A stretch of DNA of 64,000 nucleotides from Maea johnstoni (GCA_963942565.1 CAWWDR010001070.1:1-64000); one strand, 5' to 3'. Positions 1 to 19,295 are shown, counted from the stretch's first letter. Translations and numbers: made by a program. Notes: a model not told the origin generated them from the letters alone.

Positions 1-687
1 ATTTGTAATTTAAACAAAGCAAGGTCACAGATGACTGGTGATTCACACGTTCCCCGCTAGGTGTCGCTAGTGGCAACGGGCAACATGAAGCAACATGATG
101 ATTGTTCACTGTTAAGTCAGCCAATCACGGCTTACGATCTTCAAGTGAGGTATAATAATATCATTTAAGCAATAAACAGGAAAACAAAAGAATTAACCTT
201 AAACCAAAGTACTTGAACGAGATCCATATACATTGTAGTTATAACTATATATACAATTGTTAATTCACCAAAAATTGTTTAAATCATATTTAAGTCATAT
301 TTCATAAATAGAATTTATAATGATACACATTTAGATACAATATGAAATTATCCATGTAACATTTTATAATGTGTAAGATACTATGTCACATTTGTGTAAT
401 GGCATTCGAAAGTACTCTTTTCCATTACACTTACACTATGATGAGTGTCCATTGGTGTTCTACTTTGAGCTTCATAGTGAAACAGTTACTACTATAAAAT
501 ATATTACAATTTACAAACAAATAATACTTTCTAGTCAAAATCAACCTTCAGCTTAAAAATGACATAGATGCTATATGTTACATCTTTGGATTTCAATGAG
601 ATGATAATATGTCAAATATCTGTGTGATGCTATATAATGACATACTTGACATTTTAGATTAAGCTATTTTATGGTAACATTTCAGAG

Positions 688-6545
<5,858 letters not shown>

Positions 6546-6775
6546 TTAACTCATTAGCACACATAGCGGCCAAAACAGGCCTGACAATTTTGGAAATATT
6601 TGTATTACAAAAGCATATTCTGAAAAACATTTGAAGGAGAAATGTTGATCAGAAGCTAAACAACAACTCTCCTTCAAATATTTTGTGAATATTCACTTTA
6701 TTCCCAAGTTAATTTCAAAAGTATGAGAGTAGCAGACGATACTTTCTAGAGCACCTCTGAGTGTTAATGAGATAA
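6546..6775 (+). mobile_element. TTAA-type MITE (second family) abutting the caspase stop codon
   Basis: 230 bp from TTAACTCATTAGCACACA to GTGTTAATGAGATAA. The element's TTAA starts at the base after the caspase TGA (6543-6545). Body shares GAGAGTAGCAGACGATRCTT with the copy at 9349-9692. Confidence 0.7.
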
Positions 6776-7241
6776 GCCTTTAATGCCTGTAGTGCCCAAA
6801 GTATGCCCCGACTATATTGGTGATTTCTTTCTTGAAGGAAGAATGTTGATCAAAACCCAAGCCACAAACCACCTTCAAGTATTTCGTGAATTTTGACTTG
6901 ATTCCAAAGACATTTCCAAAAATATGATAATTCCATACATCAATATTCAAGGGGATCACCAAGCACAAATATTTAACTGACGGTTACACCCAAAAGGAAA
7001 TTTACTTGTTGGCCAATATTTGGCGAAATGTGTCCTTGTATCGATCGGGGGTGGGCAAAATTCCCCAGTAATTATTTTGTTTATGAATTATAGTGGCCGA
7101 GTTTCCTAGGGTGGCCGAGATTTCCGAGAATTTACGGTACAACTTTCAGTCAAATATTTCTGTCTCCCCATGATATCTTCGCAATATTTATACAGTAAAT
7201 ATGTATTTTCTTTATTGAAGATATTTCCATATGTGTCAGAC

Positions 7242-7321
7242 TTAACCCTTATCCTGCCAACCACAACAATTGTCGTGGTGTGCAGCAGTGCTCATAGGTT
7301 TCACAGCAGGATAAGGGTTAA
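7242..7321. mobile_element. 80-bp miniature TTAA element
   Basis: Perfect 16-bp inverted ends TTAACCCTTATCCTGC (7242-7257) and the complement (7306-7321) around 48 bp. TTAA at both borders. Lies downstream of the caspase gene. Confidence 0.8.
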
Positions 7322-8101
7322 AGTTTGTTAGAGAGTTTGATGTAATTAAATAACTGAATGCAAGGAAGTGCATATGTGTATAAATGGATTTTAGTTTACA
7401 TTGTATAGGCATTTTTCTCTTACCCAAGGGTGAAGGTTTTATTGAGATTATGAGGTTTTTACTAAAAAGAAAATAATATATCATACAATGTATTGTAGAT
7501 TCACTCATCTTAATATGCAAGTTTCATACATATGTATATATAAAGGTCTTTCCTTTTTAGATTAAGTAGTATTGTCAAGGTATTGTCAGCTCTTCTGCTG
7601 TAATATATTTGATTTTTATAGGAAATATTGTATTGGGTTTTACTAATGCTTAGAATCCATAAAGCATAATTTATGAAGTATTTCTGTAGTGCCTTTAATC
7701 TCAGCCATGCTTAAAATCCATAAGACATAATTTATGAAGTATTTTTGTAGTGCCTTTACTCGCGGCAATGCTCTTTATATCAAAACATTGCTGTTGAATT
7801 TTATGTAGTATACTCTATATTTTTTCATAATGAATAAATTTCTTACCATGCTATTTACCATGTAAGAGACAATTCATAGAAATATTTCTGACTTTTAACA
7901 AATTTTATAAAATTGCCACCACATTTAATCATATATATGAAGTTGAATAATATTATTAGTTATATCATTAGGGTCTTGTCTTGGACATGGACAAACTGCA
8001 GTTTTTCTCAATTTTAGGGGACTTTTTTCTTTCAACCTTTTGGTGTGTGTCCTCTTCTGGTGCCACATAGATTATTGGAGTATACACAGATTATCTTATA
8101 T

Positions 8102-8348
8102 TACCATAAATTCTCAATAATTTGGGACACTTTTTAATAATTACGATTTTTATAGGTTCAAGGTGGCCCATATTTTCTGAAAATGGCATTGATGTAGTAT
8201 TAGCAAGATTTACAGTTAGGTCCATACTTTGTGAAATGGCAACTGGCGATAGATAAGAGGGTTGCCCAGGTTTTCCAATAATTATTTTGCAAAATGATTA
8301 TAGTGGCCCAAATTCCTAGGTGGTCTAAATTTCTGAGAATTTATGGTA
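8102..8348. mobile_element. Mariner-like MITE
   Basis: 247 bp with perfect 15-bp inverted ends TACCATAAATTCTCA (8102-8116; 8334-8348), starting and ending in TA as Tc1/mariner insertions do. A truncated right end of the same family is at 7084-7139 (CGAGAATTTACGGTA). Confidence 0.75.
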
Positions 8349-8595
8349 CTACTAATGCAGGTGACAATTAATGTTCTGAATATCAAGATCATTTAAGGTC
8401 AACTAGAGAATGTCAATAGGTTTTTAGCATGGTTAAAAATATTTTTATAAATGCATCTCATAGGATGTCAACATTGTATGAGGAAATAAACAAAGTAAAA
8501 ACTTTGAGCTTGATAAATTGTCTTGTTTATTTACTATTCTGTTATAAACTACGTTTTTACCATGGAAAAGCCCAGATGATCTGACAACATATACC

Positions 8596-8811
8596 TTAAC
8601 CCTTATGCTGCTAGTGGCTTATTTGGCCAGTACAAATGATGCAAAAAAACACACGAAAAAAATTGCTGAAATCTTGGCACGTGGGTACTCATTTGAGAGT
8701 TCTCAGTGAGAGCTATCCTATGAATACTAACAAGACAGGGTTTAGATGGATTTCCATTTGTTTGTGTCCTTGTGCTTTGGACAAAAGTAGCCTCAGCATT
8801 AGAAGAGTTAA
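8596..8811 (+). mobile_element. TTAA-type MITE (same family), complete
   Basis: 216 bp from TTAACCCTTATGCTGCTAG to CAGCATTAGAAGAGTTAA, TTAA at both ends. Best copy for defining ends. Confidence 0.8.
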
Positions 8812-9348
8812 CTCCTCCATTAAAGCACTGTTTGAAAGATGTTTGAAGATATTGTCAACCCAAAAGAAATGAGGCCTAAAAACAGATGCTCGTTTCCTAT
8901 TACCCTACCTACCTAATTTTTGGCCCCTACCCTAATATTTTTATTGCCCAAAATATATTTTTTAAAAAGCAAGGTAAAAGTTTGTAATTGCTTCATATTC
9001 CATGCATGGCATCCAAAAGAAATTGAAAAAAGAAAGATGAAAACATCAAATATCAGCATATAATACTAGTTCAGTGGATTTAAATATATCTAGATACCCC
9101 ACTACTTTAAATGTTGCTATTTTGCTTTACATTTATACCTAATACAGCATGGAGAAGAGAAAAAAATCTATGATAAAATAAAATAAATTCCCTACCTACC
9201 TACCCTATTTTTTTTCTAGCATGTAATAGGAAACCAACATTTTTTGTTTAGGCCTAATAAATTTCTGACAGAACTCCTTTTACCCAGTCATGCCTGTAGC
9301 GTCAAAAGCAACTGGATAATCGTGGTGATATTCTTCAGCAAAAACATT

Positions 9349-9692
9349 TTAACCCATTCACACTCGGTGCGGCCTAAAAAGGCCTGTCAATTTTGGATAT
9401 AATTTTCTAATAATAGCATTTTTTGGAAAATATTTGAGGGAGAAATGTTAAATAGAAGCCAAACATCAACTCTCCATCAAACATTTTGTGAACTTTCGCT
9501 TTATTCCCAAGTTATTTTCAAAAGTATGAGAGTAGCAGACGATGCTTTCTAGGAGAAATGTTCATCAGATCATTATCAGCACCTCTTCTTCAATTTTGTT
9601 GTAAAATCATTAGTTATTGTTTAGTTATTGTCATAAGTATTAAAGATCCAGATAACAATATTAAGAATAACTTTTAAGCATTAATGGGTTAA
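9349..9692 (+). mobile_element. TTAA-type MITE (second family)
   Basis: 344 bp, starts TTAACCCATTCACACTCGG, ends GCATTAATGGGTTAA; internally GGCCTAAAAAGGCCTGTCAA. Longer than the 6546 copy through extra sequence before the right end. Confidence 0.65.
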
Positions 9693-9913
9693 ATTTTCAC
9701 TTTCTTATAAAGATATTTTCTAACCTGTAGGGAAAATGTCACTTTTTAATTATAAAAAAAGAAATCAACACAAGAAAGCATAATTATACAAATATTTATT
9801 TAAATCATCATCAATATCTATACAAAAATATTTGACAGCTTCATACATAACACACTTAAAGAAAATTTGAATATGAATATATATAATATATATACATATA
9901 CATATATATATAC

Positions 9914-9996
<83 letters not shown>

Positions 9997-10019
9997 CATA
10001 TATATACATACATATATAT

Positions 10020-10089
<70 letters not shown>

Positions 10090-10367
10090 CACACAAATTC
10101 AACAAAGTGTCATTTCAACTATTATCCATACTGAATAGTTATGTAGTATGCGCTCAGTAATTTTGGCAGGAATCATAGGTACATTCTGTAAATATTTAAT
10201 TATCTTTTGAGTATCTATATTATTCTGTAACTATCTACTTACTATCCATTGTATAAACAACAAACAACACCAGCAACCCTTATTTAAGATTTTGAAAATT
10301 CTTCATTCTGAAAAAAATCGATAGTGATTCCTAAATATTCACCTTTTATTTCTTCTTTTCCAATGTA

Positions 10368-10442
<75 letters not shown>

Positions 10443-10482
10443 TATATATATATATAAATATATATATAAATATATATATATG

Positions 10483-10599
<117 letters not shown>

Positions 10600-12258
10600 T
10601 TGAGGTAAGAAATGTATTTTACATCTGTATGCATAGTGATCTATTTCTTAAAAAGACAAGATATTGACAGATAAATGCAAAAATAGCAAATATGCTTAAC
10701 TGGTTCATATTTCTTAGCATAAAGTATATTTATTTGGATGCATAGTAGTAAATTGTTAAGCGAACTGGACAAATATCGAAAGTTAAAGAAAGCCTTAGGG
10801 AAAGGAATATCTCTTACAAGCATCATGAATAGATCGATCAATTACCTGTTTGGATAGAGAATTTTGACATAGCAGTTTTTAATATTACAATTTCAAGTTT
10901 TTAGGCAATAAACAGAAAGATGGAGTTGCACTTCTCATTTTCCTACCATTTAGAGGCTTAGGGGCAGAAATAAGACTAAACATCTGTAAATGGTGAAGGG
11001 AATTTGCACCTAATCAGGGACCTAGCCAGCATGTCTTTTGAACAGGCAGTTCTCAGAAAAAAAATCCTTTTTGGACAGGCATAAATTTCTATGAAGAATT
11101 TTCAATTGGGGCTTTTTTTTGGTTAATTACCAAATCTCTTCTAGCTATCCGTCTTTTAGGACATGACTGAAGTGTAAATTGCAGCTACTTCAAGTCCTTA
11201 TAGCAACTACATTAAATGGCCTATGTGTCAAAAAGGACTGTTATAGAAGATGGTTCTAAAAACATATTACCCCAAAATTAAGATCCTTATTGAAAATTGT
11301 TCAGAGAACCCTTGCTTGTCTATGAAAGTTTTTTTTTCAGGAAAGTGCCTGTCCATATAAAAAGATCCAGATGATATCTGACCATGTCTTTTATAAAGGA
11401 GAACTTTTTCAGATTAGCAAATCCTTTGTCCTAAACAATTTGTGTATTAAATAAACAACTTTCTTCCCTTTCCTATATTAAAATATCTATATGAAAAGGC
11501 ATTTGTAAATTGATGAATTAATGCAATTGGTCATTGAGCTAAAAACATATCTACAAATTGTTTGTATGATGTATAGAAATGATATCAAATTTGATCTACA
11601 TATTTACAGTCATTCAAGATCACCTAATTAGTAAATCTTCATTCATCCAAGATAACTGGATGACTAAGCAGGCCACCTATTGGTCATTAGAGGAATCATA
11701 TTTACAGTCTTTCGTCAATTTACCATATAAGGCATCTAATATATTAATCACATGCGGTTATAACTGTCATAGCAATAATATCTAGTATGGATGCCATATC
11801 TAAACCACATGTCCAGTAGGGTGAACTTTTCAAAGGGAAACTTCATAAATGCAAAATCTAAAGCAATTTTTATCCCATACAAAAGTGCTCATTAAAATAC
11901 ATGAGTTATGTGATAAAACAGTCCAAAGATACCTCCAAATGCTAAGCTGGTTCACATGTACAATAAAAAGTAATTTTAGCTTAAACTATATTACATCTAA
12001 CTACAAAGAAGAAAAAATAAGAGCACCTTTTTTGAGGATCTAGAACATCAGAATAAACACCAAATGTAACATTCATAATTGTATCAAATAAATTTACAAC
12101 TAAATCTTATAGCTATACTCTTTCAAAACAGATATTCTTGAACACCAAACCCACAAATATCTTTCAAATACTTAACAAACCTATACTTTTATTCCCTGTT
12201 TCTTTTTATAAAAGTATAAAATCATTTAGGCGACTCTTTCTGGATGAACTGTAAGCAT

Positions 12259-12456
12259 TTGACCCTTGTACTGCTAGTGGCAAAATGATGCAAAAAACCC
12301 TGAAAAATGACCAAAACTATGGCATATTGGTACTCATCTGAGAGTACTTAACGGGTACTTTCCAATGCATACCAACATGACAGGATTTAGAAGGTTTTTA
12401 AAAATCTTTGCGTCCTAGTGTTTTAGATGAAAGTAGCCTCAGCATTGGAAGGGATA
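12259..12456 (+). mobile_element. TTAA-type MITE in the claudin-like 3' region
   Basis: From TTGACCCTTGTACTGCTAG to CAGCATTGGAAGGGATAA. It ends 12 bp from the stop codon of the claudin-like gene, so it forms the start of that gene's 3' untranslated region. An AATAAA on the - strand at about 12188-12193 is a possible poly(A) signal. Confidence 0.75.
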
Positions 12457-12467
12457 ATATTTAAGGT

Positions 12468-15400
12468 TTAAACCTGTGAGGAAGAGGATGGTCCGTAACG
12501 AGAATCTTCGTACGGAGGCATGTCGACGTTTCGCTCGATTGGCCGCATCATAGGCTGGGTTTTCATAGTCGGACGAACCGGTGAGGTGGGGGCGCTACTG
12601 TCATACCCATAGTTACGCCCATCGTTTGCATAGGGGGAGCCACCATACCCGCGATCGTATTTTTCAGGGGTGTCGCCACCGTAGCCCCCTCGGTACTGAT
12701 TGGATGGAGCAGCCTGACCATAGGCTGGGTAGGGGGCACTGCTTTGCTGGCTTTGTGGATTATAGGGGGCGCCACTTGCTTGTCCATATGCAGGATAAGG
12801 GGCGCTGGCTGCTTGGCCTTGTTGTGGGTAGGCCGGGCTCATTCCAGCTTGATTTGGGTATCTGGAATTGTGCTGTGGTTGATACGACCTTCCTCTGGGC
12901 TCCCGATCATACTGTTGCCCCCCATCACCATGACGACCATCACCATGGCGACGACCATCACCATGGTGATAATCGTCATGGAGATGATGATGATCATCGT
13001 CATCATCATACTCCTCATCATCATCATCGTCATACTCTGATTGATCAAGCACGCCAGATTTTTCCGGTAACTCATCCGCGTTGACAGGTACACCTCCGGT
13101 GGCGCCATCTTCATCACCGCCGGCCATATTGGCCATCTGCGCGACGCTGAACATCTGAAAACGCTGCTCAGGCTGCGTCTTCTTTGCAAACATGACAAAG
13201 GTGCACTTGAGGACGCCCGCGCCAACAGCGAGGGCCGAGCAGAAGAAGACCAGGATGAGGGCGCTTCGCTCCATATTGTACCCGGCACCAAGAACATTCA
13301 GTTCCGGGTTTGGCATCCATCTTGTTCCGAAGCAATGGTCAATGAATGTTTGTCGTAAGTCCATCAGGAGACCACCTGCAGAAAAAAAGAAAATTAACTT
13401 CCATATACATACATTTTTTATTTCTAAAAAAACTTTTTGTTTATTTTCCTGCTTGTCCAGCATCACCGCCATGCTGTACAATTATCTAAGTGACATTTCT
13501 GGTGTTTTCATATAAAGATATTCTCATCAGGCATAGAAAAAACAGATAAACATGATTTTTCTTGAAAAATGTTACACATTTCTACATTGTACATGTACAT
13601 GTATAACATTACTTAGACATATTGTATACTTATTGAGAGAATGTTGTATTTATTTTGATTCTTTGAATTATATAATACTGAATTGAATACCTTCCGTTAT
13701 TTTCTTAAATATGTCAATGCCATCTTTATAAATATCTTACCAAAACAGCATCAGTAATTATCAGTGTTAATTGTAAGATTCAGGATACTTCAAGTTGTTA
13801 TGTACAGGCATTCCAAGGAAAAGGTAATATCCATATAGAGATTAGAAAATAAAAACTTAATTTCTTATCTTTTCATAGTAAAGGTTTGGGTTCGGTATTT
13901 GAGTAAGGTTTGGAGTGGAATTAATCCAACTATGAGGTATTTATCTTAATATAAAGTTATTGTAACATTTGGACACCAAATCCCTCAAAAATCACCCCAC
14001 AGGACACACAATTTTTCGGAAAGTAATTTCTTAAAATGTCACTTTCAAGCATACAATTAAAAGTTTTTTTACTTCGATATAATTCCTATGACATTTTATG
14101 AGGATACTGAGCCTTATTTCAATGAGGAAATGCATGTTTATTGTTGTAATCTGTGTATAATGTGCTGCCCCTAAAAAATTAGACGCCGAAATTTTTTACA
14201 AAATTACTTTTAGCCACCCACCTTCTGAATCCTGGATAAGACCTTGGTTAGGCAAATACAAAATCAAATTTATGATTTTTTAATCAATCAAAACTTATGA
14301 TTTTCAATTTATTTTTTCATTTTGTAACCAATCAAAAATTCAATAAATCTTGAACTGCGGTACAAATGAAATTCTATCTGTACCCCATACATGACTTACC
14401 TGAAATAAGGAGAAGTATCGCTGACGAAAAGGCAAGTATCAGCGTAAGTCTATCTTGTCTCTGATTGGTCTTCGGATGTGGGTCCATGTACATGCGTCTT
14501 CCTTCCACCACGCAGCACACCACTAGTGCGATGAAGGCAAATACCTGGAGGGCGATCGTTGATGCACCCTCGTCGAAACATTTCTGGAACCAGGCTGGAA
14601 CGAAGAAATCCAATAACCATAAATAGCAAGACCTCTTAGTCTTAGCCAGCAGGGCATCATTTGGACACCCAAACCCTCAAAAATGCCCCATCAGGAGTCC
14701 AGGACACCCAATTTCTTTCGCTTAATTTCTAAAATTGGCAATTGAAAGAAAATTGTCAATTGAAAGATTTGCATATAATTGAAGTTTTCCACATCAATAT
14801 AATTCCAATGCAATTGTATATGGATATTCTATTTCAATAAACTACAAGTTATGCCATAAATATGGTTGTAATCAGAGTATAGAAGGGTTTCCCTTGAAAA
14901 ACGGATGTACCCAACAAGTGCCAAGTGCCAATTCTGGGCAACTAGTTTCTAAAACCTGGCTACAAGCCTGCTTGTACTCATTGAACAAGTCCATATGGGG
15001 CAAACTCATGATCAAATATATTTGCTAATAAAGCACGACTATTTATGTGAAAATTATTTGAGTTTGTTTTGTGTGTGTGCAACTGTGCATATATGTAAAT
15101 GAATATATATATGTAAGCATACAAGTGTAAATGGATCACAGCCTTGACACCGATATCATGGTCTTAGCCAGCAGGGCGTCTGGGTGCCTTTTTGGACACC
15201 CAAACCCTTAAAAAGAACCCCTCAGGACACCCATATATTTTAGTGTGGAATTTCTAAAAATCTCAATCTCAAGCATATATTTGAATTTTTTCATCTCCTT
15301 ATAATTCCCAAGACACTGTTTAATGATGTCATGCCTTATTTTGATGAATTTATACATGTTTATGGTTGAAATATTCATGAGTATATTGTGATTCCCCTTA

Positions 15401-16370
15401 AAAATTTGGACGCCCCAAAATTTTACAACTGCCAATTGTAGGCACCCAGTTTCTAAATCCTGGCTAAGACACTGACCGATATGCATACATGAATTAGAAA
15501 TCGCACAACTTCTCATTTATAAAGATACCCTGTTAATGTTACCTGTTCCAAAAAGTAAATAAGAATTTGGAGGTATTTCAAGTAATACCCCTCATTAAAA
15601 TACATACATGTGTTTAAAGTCATAACAATATATCTTTTATCAAATCTGGTATTAGATGAGTGGTTCTGGTACCCTTGATTCTATTATCATGAAAACACTT
15701 TTTTTTTGTAGTTTACAGCTAATTATTGTGGCCAAAACAAAAAGTCATCAAACTCAATTGATGAGGCGCTTAATTCAGGGACTTAGCCAGGACTCGTCCT
15801 GTCTGTCATTTGGACAGGCTGTTTCCTGAATACCTCCTTTTTGGACAGGCAAAAATTTATATAGATATATAGAGATCTTGAAAATGTTGCACCCCTATCC
15901 ATCCTGAGCCTGGGTCTTAGCCAGCAGGGTGTCTGTGCGTCTTTTGGACTACCTGGTTTGAGTTTAACCTCAAAATAATAACTGACATTTCTTGAAGAAT
16001 TAGGCATATAATTACTTTATTTGTTAATGTACATCATCAGTGTAATGATTTTTACTTTTTCACTCAGTGATTTCGGACACCCTATATTCTCGAAATCCCA
16101 ATTTGGACACCCTGTTATGAAATTCCTGGCTAGGTCCTTGATCCTGACTATTGTGTAAACAGTAACTACTACAGGGTCTTAGCCAGGATTTAGGAACTGG
16201 GTGCCTAAAATTGGCAAATGAATTTTTTTTGGGCATCCAAATTTTGAAGGGGTACCACAATACACTCAAGCCAACACCAATTTGGAGGAGCACCTCCCCA
16301 GTATCTTGAATGTATGCGAATATATTTTTGTTATTGCTTGCTCCATAGTAAAACAACTATTATCTGACCA

Positions 16371-16435
<65 letters not shown>

Positions 16436-16490
16436 TATCTATATTAATATATTATAAATAAATATATATTATATTGTATATACATATTTA

Positions 16491-16546
<56 letters not shown>

Positions 16547-16959
16547 GTATATGTGTGTGTGTGTGTGTGAATCAGTAAATAAATAATTAGTGTTAGCCTT
16601 CAAAAGTAGGTCTCTTTAGTTCATACGTAGATCATTTATCAGTTACATATTTAACACCTTTATTTAACAGGTAACTCACCTGGAACCAGCCAGCCACGGA
16701 TCTTTTCCACATAAGCAGAATTTATATGGTAACAACCATCGTAAAGTTTGGCAAAGTTATCCTTTTCGGTCTGGAACTTGTCGAAACAAACAACGCTGAG
16801 GCCGATCTGGACGAATTTTGATCCAGCGGCCGGATTTGACTCGAGCCAGTTAGGAACGTTGAAGGCTATCCCATGAAGGATCAGGGATACGAGACTCAAA
16901 ACAGTACAGAGGATAGTTATTCCTAAGAATATCAGCGACAGTCTTCCTTCGCCCGCCAT
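12468..16959 (-). CDS. Claudin/PMP22-superfamily-like tetraspan protein with long low-complexity cytoplasmic tail
   Basis: Three coding exons on the - strand: 16959-16680, 14594-14400 and 13375-12468, GT-AG with matching phases, 1383 nt, 460 residues, stop TAA 12468-12470. Four hydrophobic segments at about residues 8-32, 104-126, 142-162 and 196-220 give the claudin topology with both ends cytoplasmic. The first extracellular loop has a GLSVVCF...DGCYHI pair of cysteines, resembling but not matching the claudin GLW-C-C signature. The roughly 240-residue tail is unusual: an Asp/Glu run, a His/Asp/Gly-rich patch, repeats of PYPAYGQ, then a Tyr/Gly-rich stretch. It ends in SSQV, a class I PDZ-ligand form such as claudins use to bind scaffolds. 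Claudins usually have tails of tens of residues. Likely a membrane or junction protein; the family is inferred from topology. Exon 1 is present again in inverted orientation at 63384-63663. Confidence 0.8.
14635..14970 (-). mobile_element. hAT-type MITE (GTCTTAGCCAG family), diverged copy
   Basis: Left end CTTAGTCTTAGCCAGCAGGG, right end CTGGCTACAAGCCTG, with the family's internal GGACACCCAAACCCT region. No target duplication is recognisable. It lies in claudin-like intron 1, about 40 bp from exon 2. Confidence 0.6.
15157..15474 (-). mobile_element. hAT-type MITE (GTCTTAGCCAG family), complete
   Basis: 318 bp from CATGGTCTTAGCCAG to CTGGCTAAGACACTG. Perfect 8-bp target-site duplication ACCGATAT at 15149-15156 and 15475-15482. 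This is the clearest copy for defining the family. Non-coding. Confidence 0.9.
15776..16140. mobile_element. Related hAT-like MITE with CAGGGACTTAGCCAG termini
   Basis: Left terminus CAGGGACTTAGCCAGGA, right terminus TCCTGGCTAGGTCCTTG, internal GGACAGGC motifs. A fragment of the GTCTTAGCCAG family begins inside at about 15911, so this is probably nested. A partial relative begins near 11016 (CAGGGACCTAGCCAG) and reaches about 11360. No target duplication found. Confidence 0.5.
16172..16262 (+). mobile_element. Truncated hAT-type MITE end
   Basis: Starts ACAGGGTCTTAGCCAGGA and carries the TTTAGGAACTGGGTGCC portion of the family, then stops matching after about 90 bp. Confidence 0.6.
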
Positions 16960-17412
16960 TTTTGTGTAGTTGGGTGATGTTTTTAAGGCATTTCAGGTGG
17001 AACTGATGAGTAGATTAACCGTCCCACAATACGCATACCTGTCCGATGAGTTGTTTTCCGGGTCGAAGTTACCTGTGAAAATATAGGTCAACAGGCATGC
17101 GCAAAAACGTTCTATGATATCACCTGTCCTTGTTCACACCTTAGAAAATAGAGGGCGTTGTGAACTGAGAGATAAGAGACGTGTACCTCCAAGACCCACC
17201 GCTCTAGTTTTAGTTTCTGGTACTAGTATTTTCCTGGAATTACCGTTCAATGATGAAAGAATTGTAATTTTCGTAACACTAAGAAAAGATGGAAATGAAT
17301 AAATGGTGCTGCTGGTTATGATATTCTCTTTTAGAAATGATTTAAGTATTTATAAATACAAAAATGAAAGAAATATATATTTTCATGGTCGAAAATGTCC
17401 TTGTGTATCATC

Positions 17413-17700
17413 CTTGGATTAAGAAAAGAATGGATATGTAACGAGAGACCAATTACTATATGCCCTATAGTTACATGCTGGCCTCATGCCAGGACTACCA
17501 GATAAGGCAGCAGGGCGAGGTCACGTGGGAACAAGGACCAATCAGGGCTCTTGCATCGATTACATTACAGAGAAACCTTATCTCCACCACCTGCTGGGGG
17601 TGCCCAGAGCACCTATTAGCGACTATTAGTTGACACTGGTTGAGGCTAGCATGTTCAGGTTGACCGGCTGGTTTCCATTCCATGTGTTTGGTCTTCTAAG
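17413..17700 (-). mobile_element. CTTRGATGA-family MITE, left-arm-specific insertion
   Basis: 288 bp, ends CTTGGATT... and ...GTCTTCTAAG, flanked by GTATCATC (17405-17412 and 17701-17708). The right arm lacks it (single GATGATAC at 62924-62931). Other copies are at 18998, 60700 and 62122. The body contains AAGGTTTCTCTGTAATGTAA in the + family orientation. No coding capacity. Confidence 0.85.
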
Positions 17701-18997
17701 GTATCATCAGAGAAATACATAACCTGTCTACTACTCTCAGGTATCATCTGAGATGATTTAAACGCTAGACTCACCTTCGAGCGGCAGCCTGATCTTCTGC
17801 AGTAATTAGCAGCCACAATGGCCCAGTGTACGTCAGCTCCGGATGGGTGGTCGAATGTTGTTTCGTATATATCTACAAACCTCTTCAACATAGAGAGTAC
17901 AGTGCTATAGGTACATGTAATATCATTTTGATGGGGAAGCTGTGTGGAAAGATCCAGCTTTCTTTTTACTAACTTAAAAGAACCAAGAACTCATTGACGC
18001 GGAACCCGTGACTATATACATACTTTCCGGTTTCTGAACTCCTTAAAATGTTGATTTTGCTCATTAGGGGCCCGTTGTGAAATTCCACGGGAGATCGCGC
18101 TCATTTGTACTGTTTTCAACGGGTAAATTTTACAGTGGGGCCTAAATGGGTCCTTCCTCCACCACTTACGACTAGTAGTCACTAGTCAACCCCAATTGTA
18201 TTGTGTTGTATGTTAATTGACTGAAAAAACATACGAAATCACACAAATACGCATATTAGGTGTAGTAGAACTATACATGTACAGGCAAGATATAAATACG
18301 TAAAGATTTTGTTTTGTAAGCAAATGCACAGAACAAAAGGAGAAGTAATAAGTAACAATAAATCATAGTGAAGGTCGTATAGACCATCAAAAAATAAATA
18401 AACTAGCTAGGCACACATTAGAGAGAAGATTACAAACATAATTGAAAAGTCGTTTTTGTTTGTTCTTTCCTAAAGGGGAGTTAAAGAGCCACAGGGACTA
18501 AACGAAAATGTGGAAAGAGGAATAAGAGAAATTCGTAACAAAAGGAAAGTGAGTAAAGCAAACTAGTAGATGCCAGAAAGGGGGGCTGAGGGCTTTCCTC
18601 TCGAAAAAAGGGCAGTACTACAGCAACAAAAGTAAGGTGGGGAAAACAACGATATGTATCAACAGTGTTAGGTTGTTAAACAAAAATCAACTTTCCTACA
18701 GAAGATAGGTGTTTTTTTCCCTTTTGTTCTTCTTTTCTACATAGACATACTCCTCTGCGTCAATCTCTCACAGTAGGGAGAAAACAAAGAAAAAGAAAGG
18801 AAGACCTTTTCTCTTTATTTTCTCTCCATATTATCCTTAAGGATCGATATAGGGGTTCCGACTTCATTATAATGGGCTGTATGCGCATACATCATACATC
18901 ATACATCTATCTAGCATAAGAAATGACGATACGTGCACTTCCAAATTCCGTTTGATATATACCATTGCATTATCTCCCTATATAAAATCCAAAATAT

Positions 18998-19295
18998 CTT
19001 AGATGATCAAACACAAGTGGATTCGAAACCAGCCGGTCGACCTGAACATGCTAGCCTCAACCAGTGTCAACTAATAGCCACTAATAGGCCAAAATTGGTG
19101 TTCTGGGCACCCCCAGCTGGTGGTGGAGATAAGGTTTCTCTGTAATGTAATCGATGCGAGAGCTGATTTGTCCGTGTTCCCACGTGACCTCGCGCTGATG
19201 CCTTATCTGGTACTCCTGACATGGGCCCAGCACTTAACTATAGGGCATATGGTAATTGGTCTCTCGCTACATATCCATTCTTTTATTCATCCAAG
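18998..19295 (+). mobile_element. CTTRGATGA-family MITE, left arm
   Basis: 298 bp from CTTAGATGATCAAACACAAG to TTCATCCAAG; 7-bp target duplication AAAATAT at 18991-18997 and 19296-19302. In the right arm the same site is involved in an inversion breakpoint. Confidence 0.88.

Noticed and set aside
1-687. Possible first caspase exon upstream, e.g. an ATG after CACAG at 31
   Set aside because: The frame stops after nine codons and no phase-matched donor follows; the real start is probably outside the window.
12581-13297. Overlapping open frames, His-rich on + and Met-rich on -, over the claudin-like last exon
   Set aside because: Shadows of the repetitive tail in other frames; the chosen frame continues correctly from exons 1 and 2.
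17114-17302. 62-residue open frame upstream of the claudin-like gene
   Set aside because: Lies opposite the likely promoter/leader, no domain, and the right-arm counterpart does not preserve it clearly.
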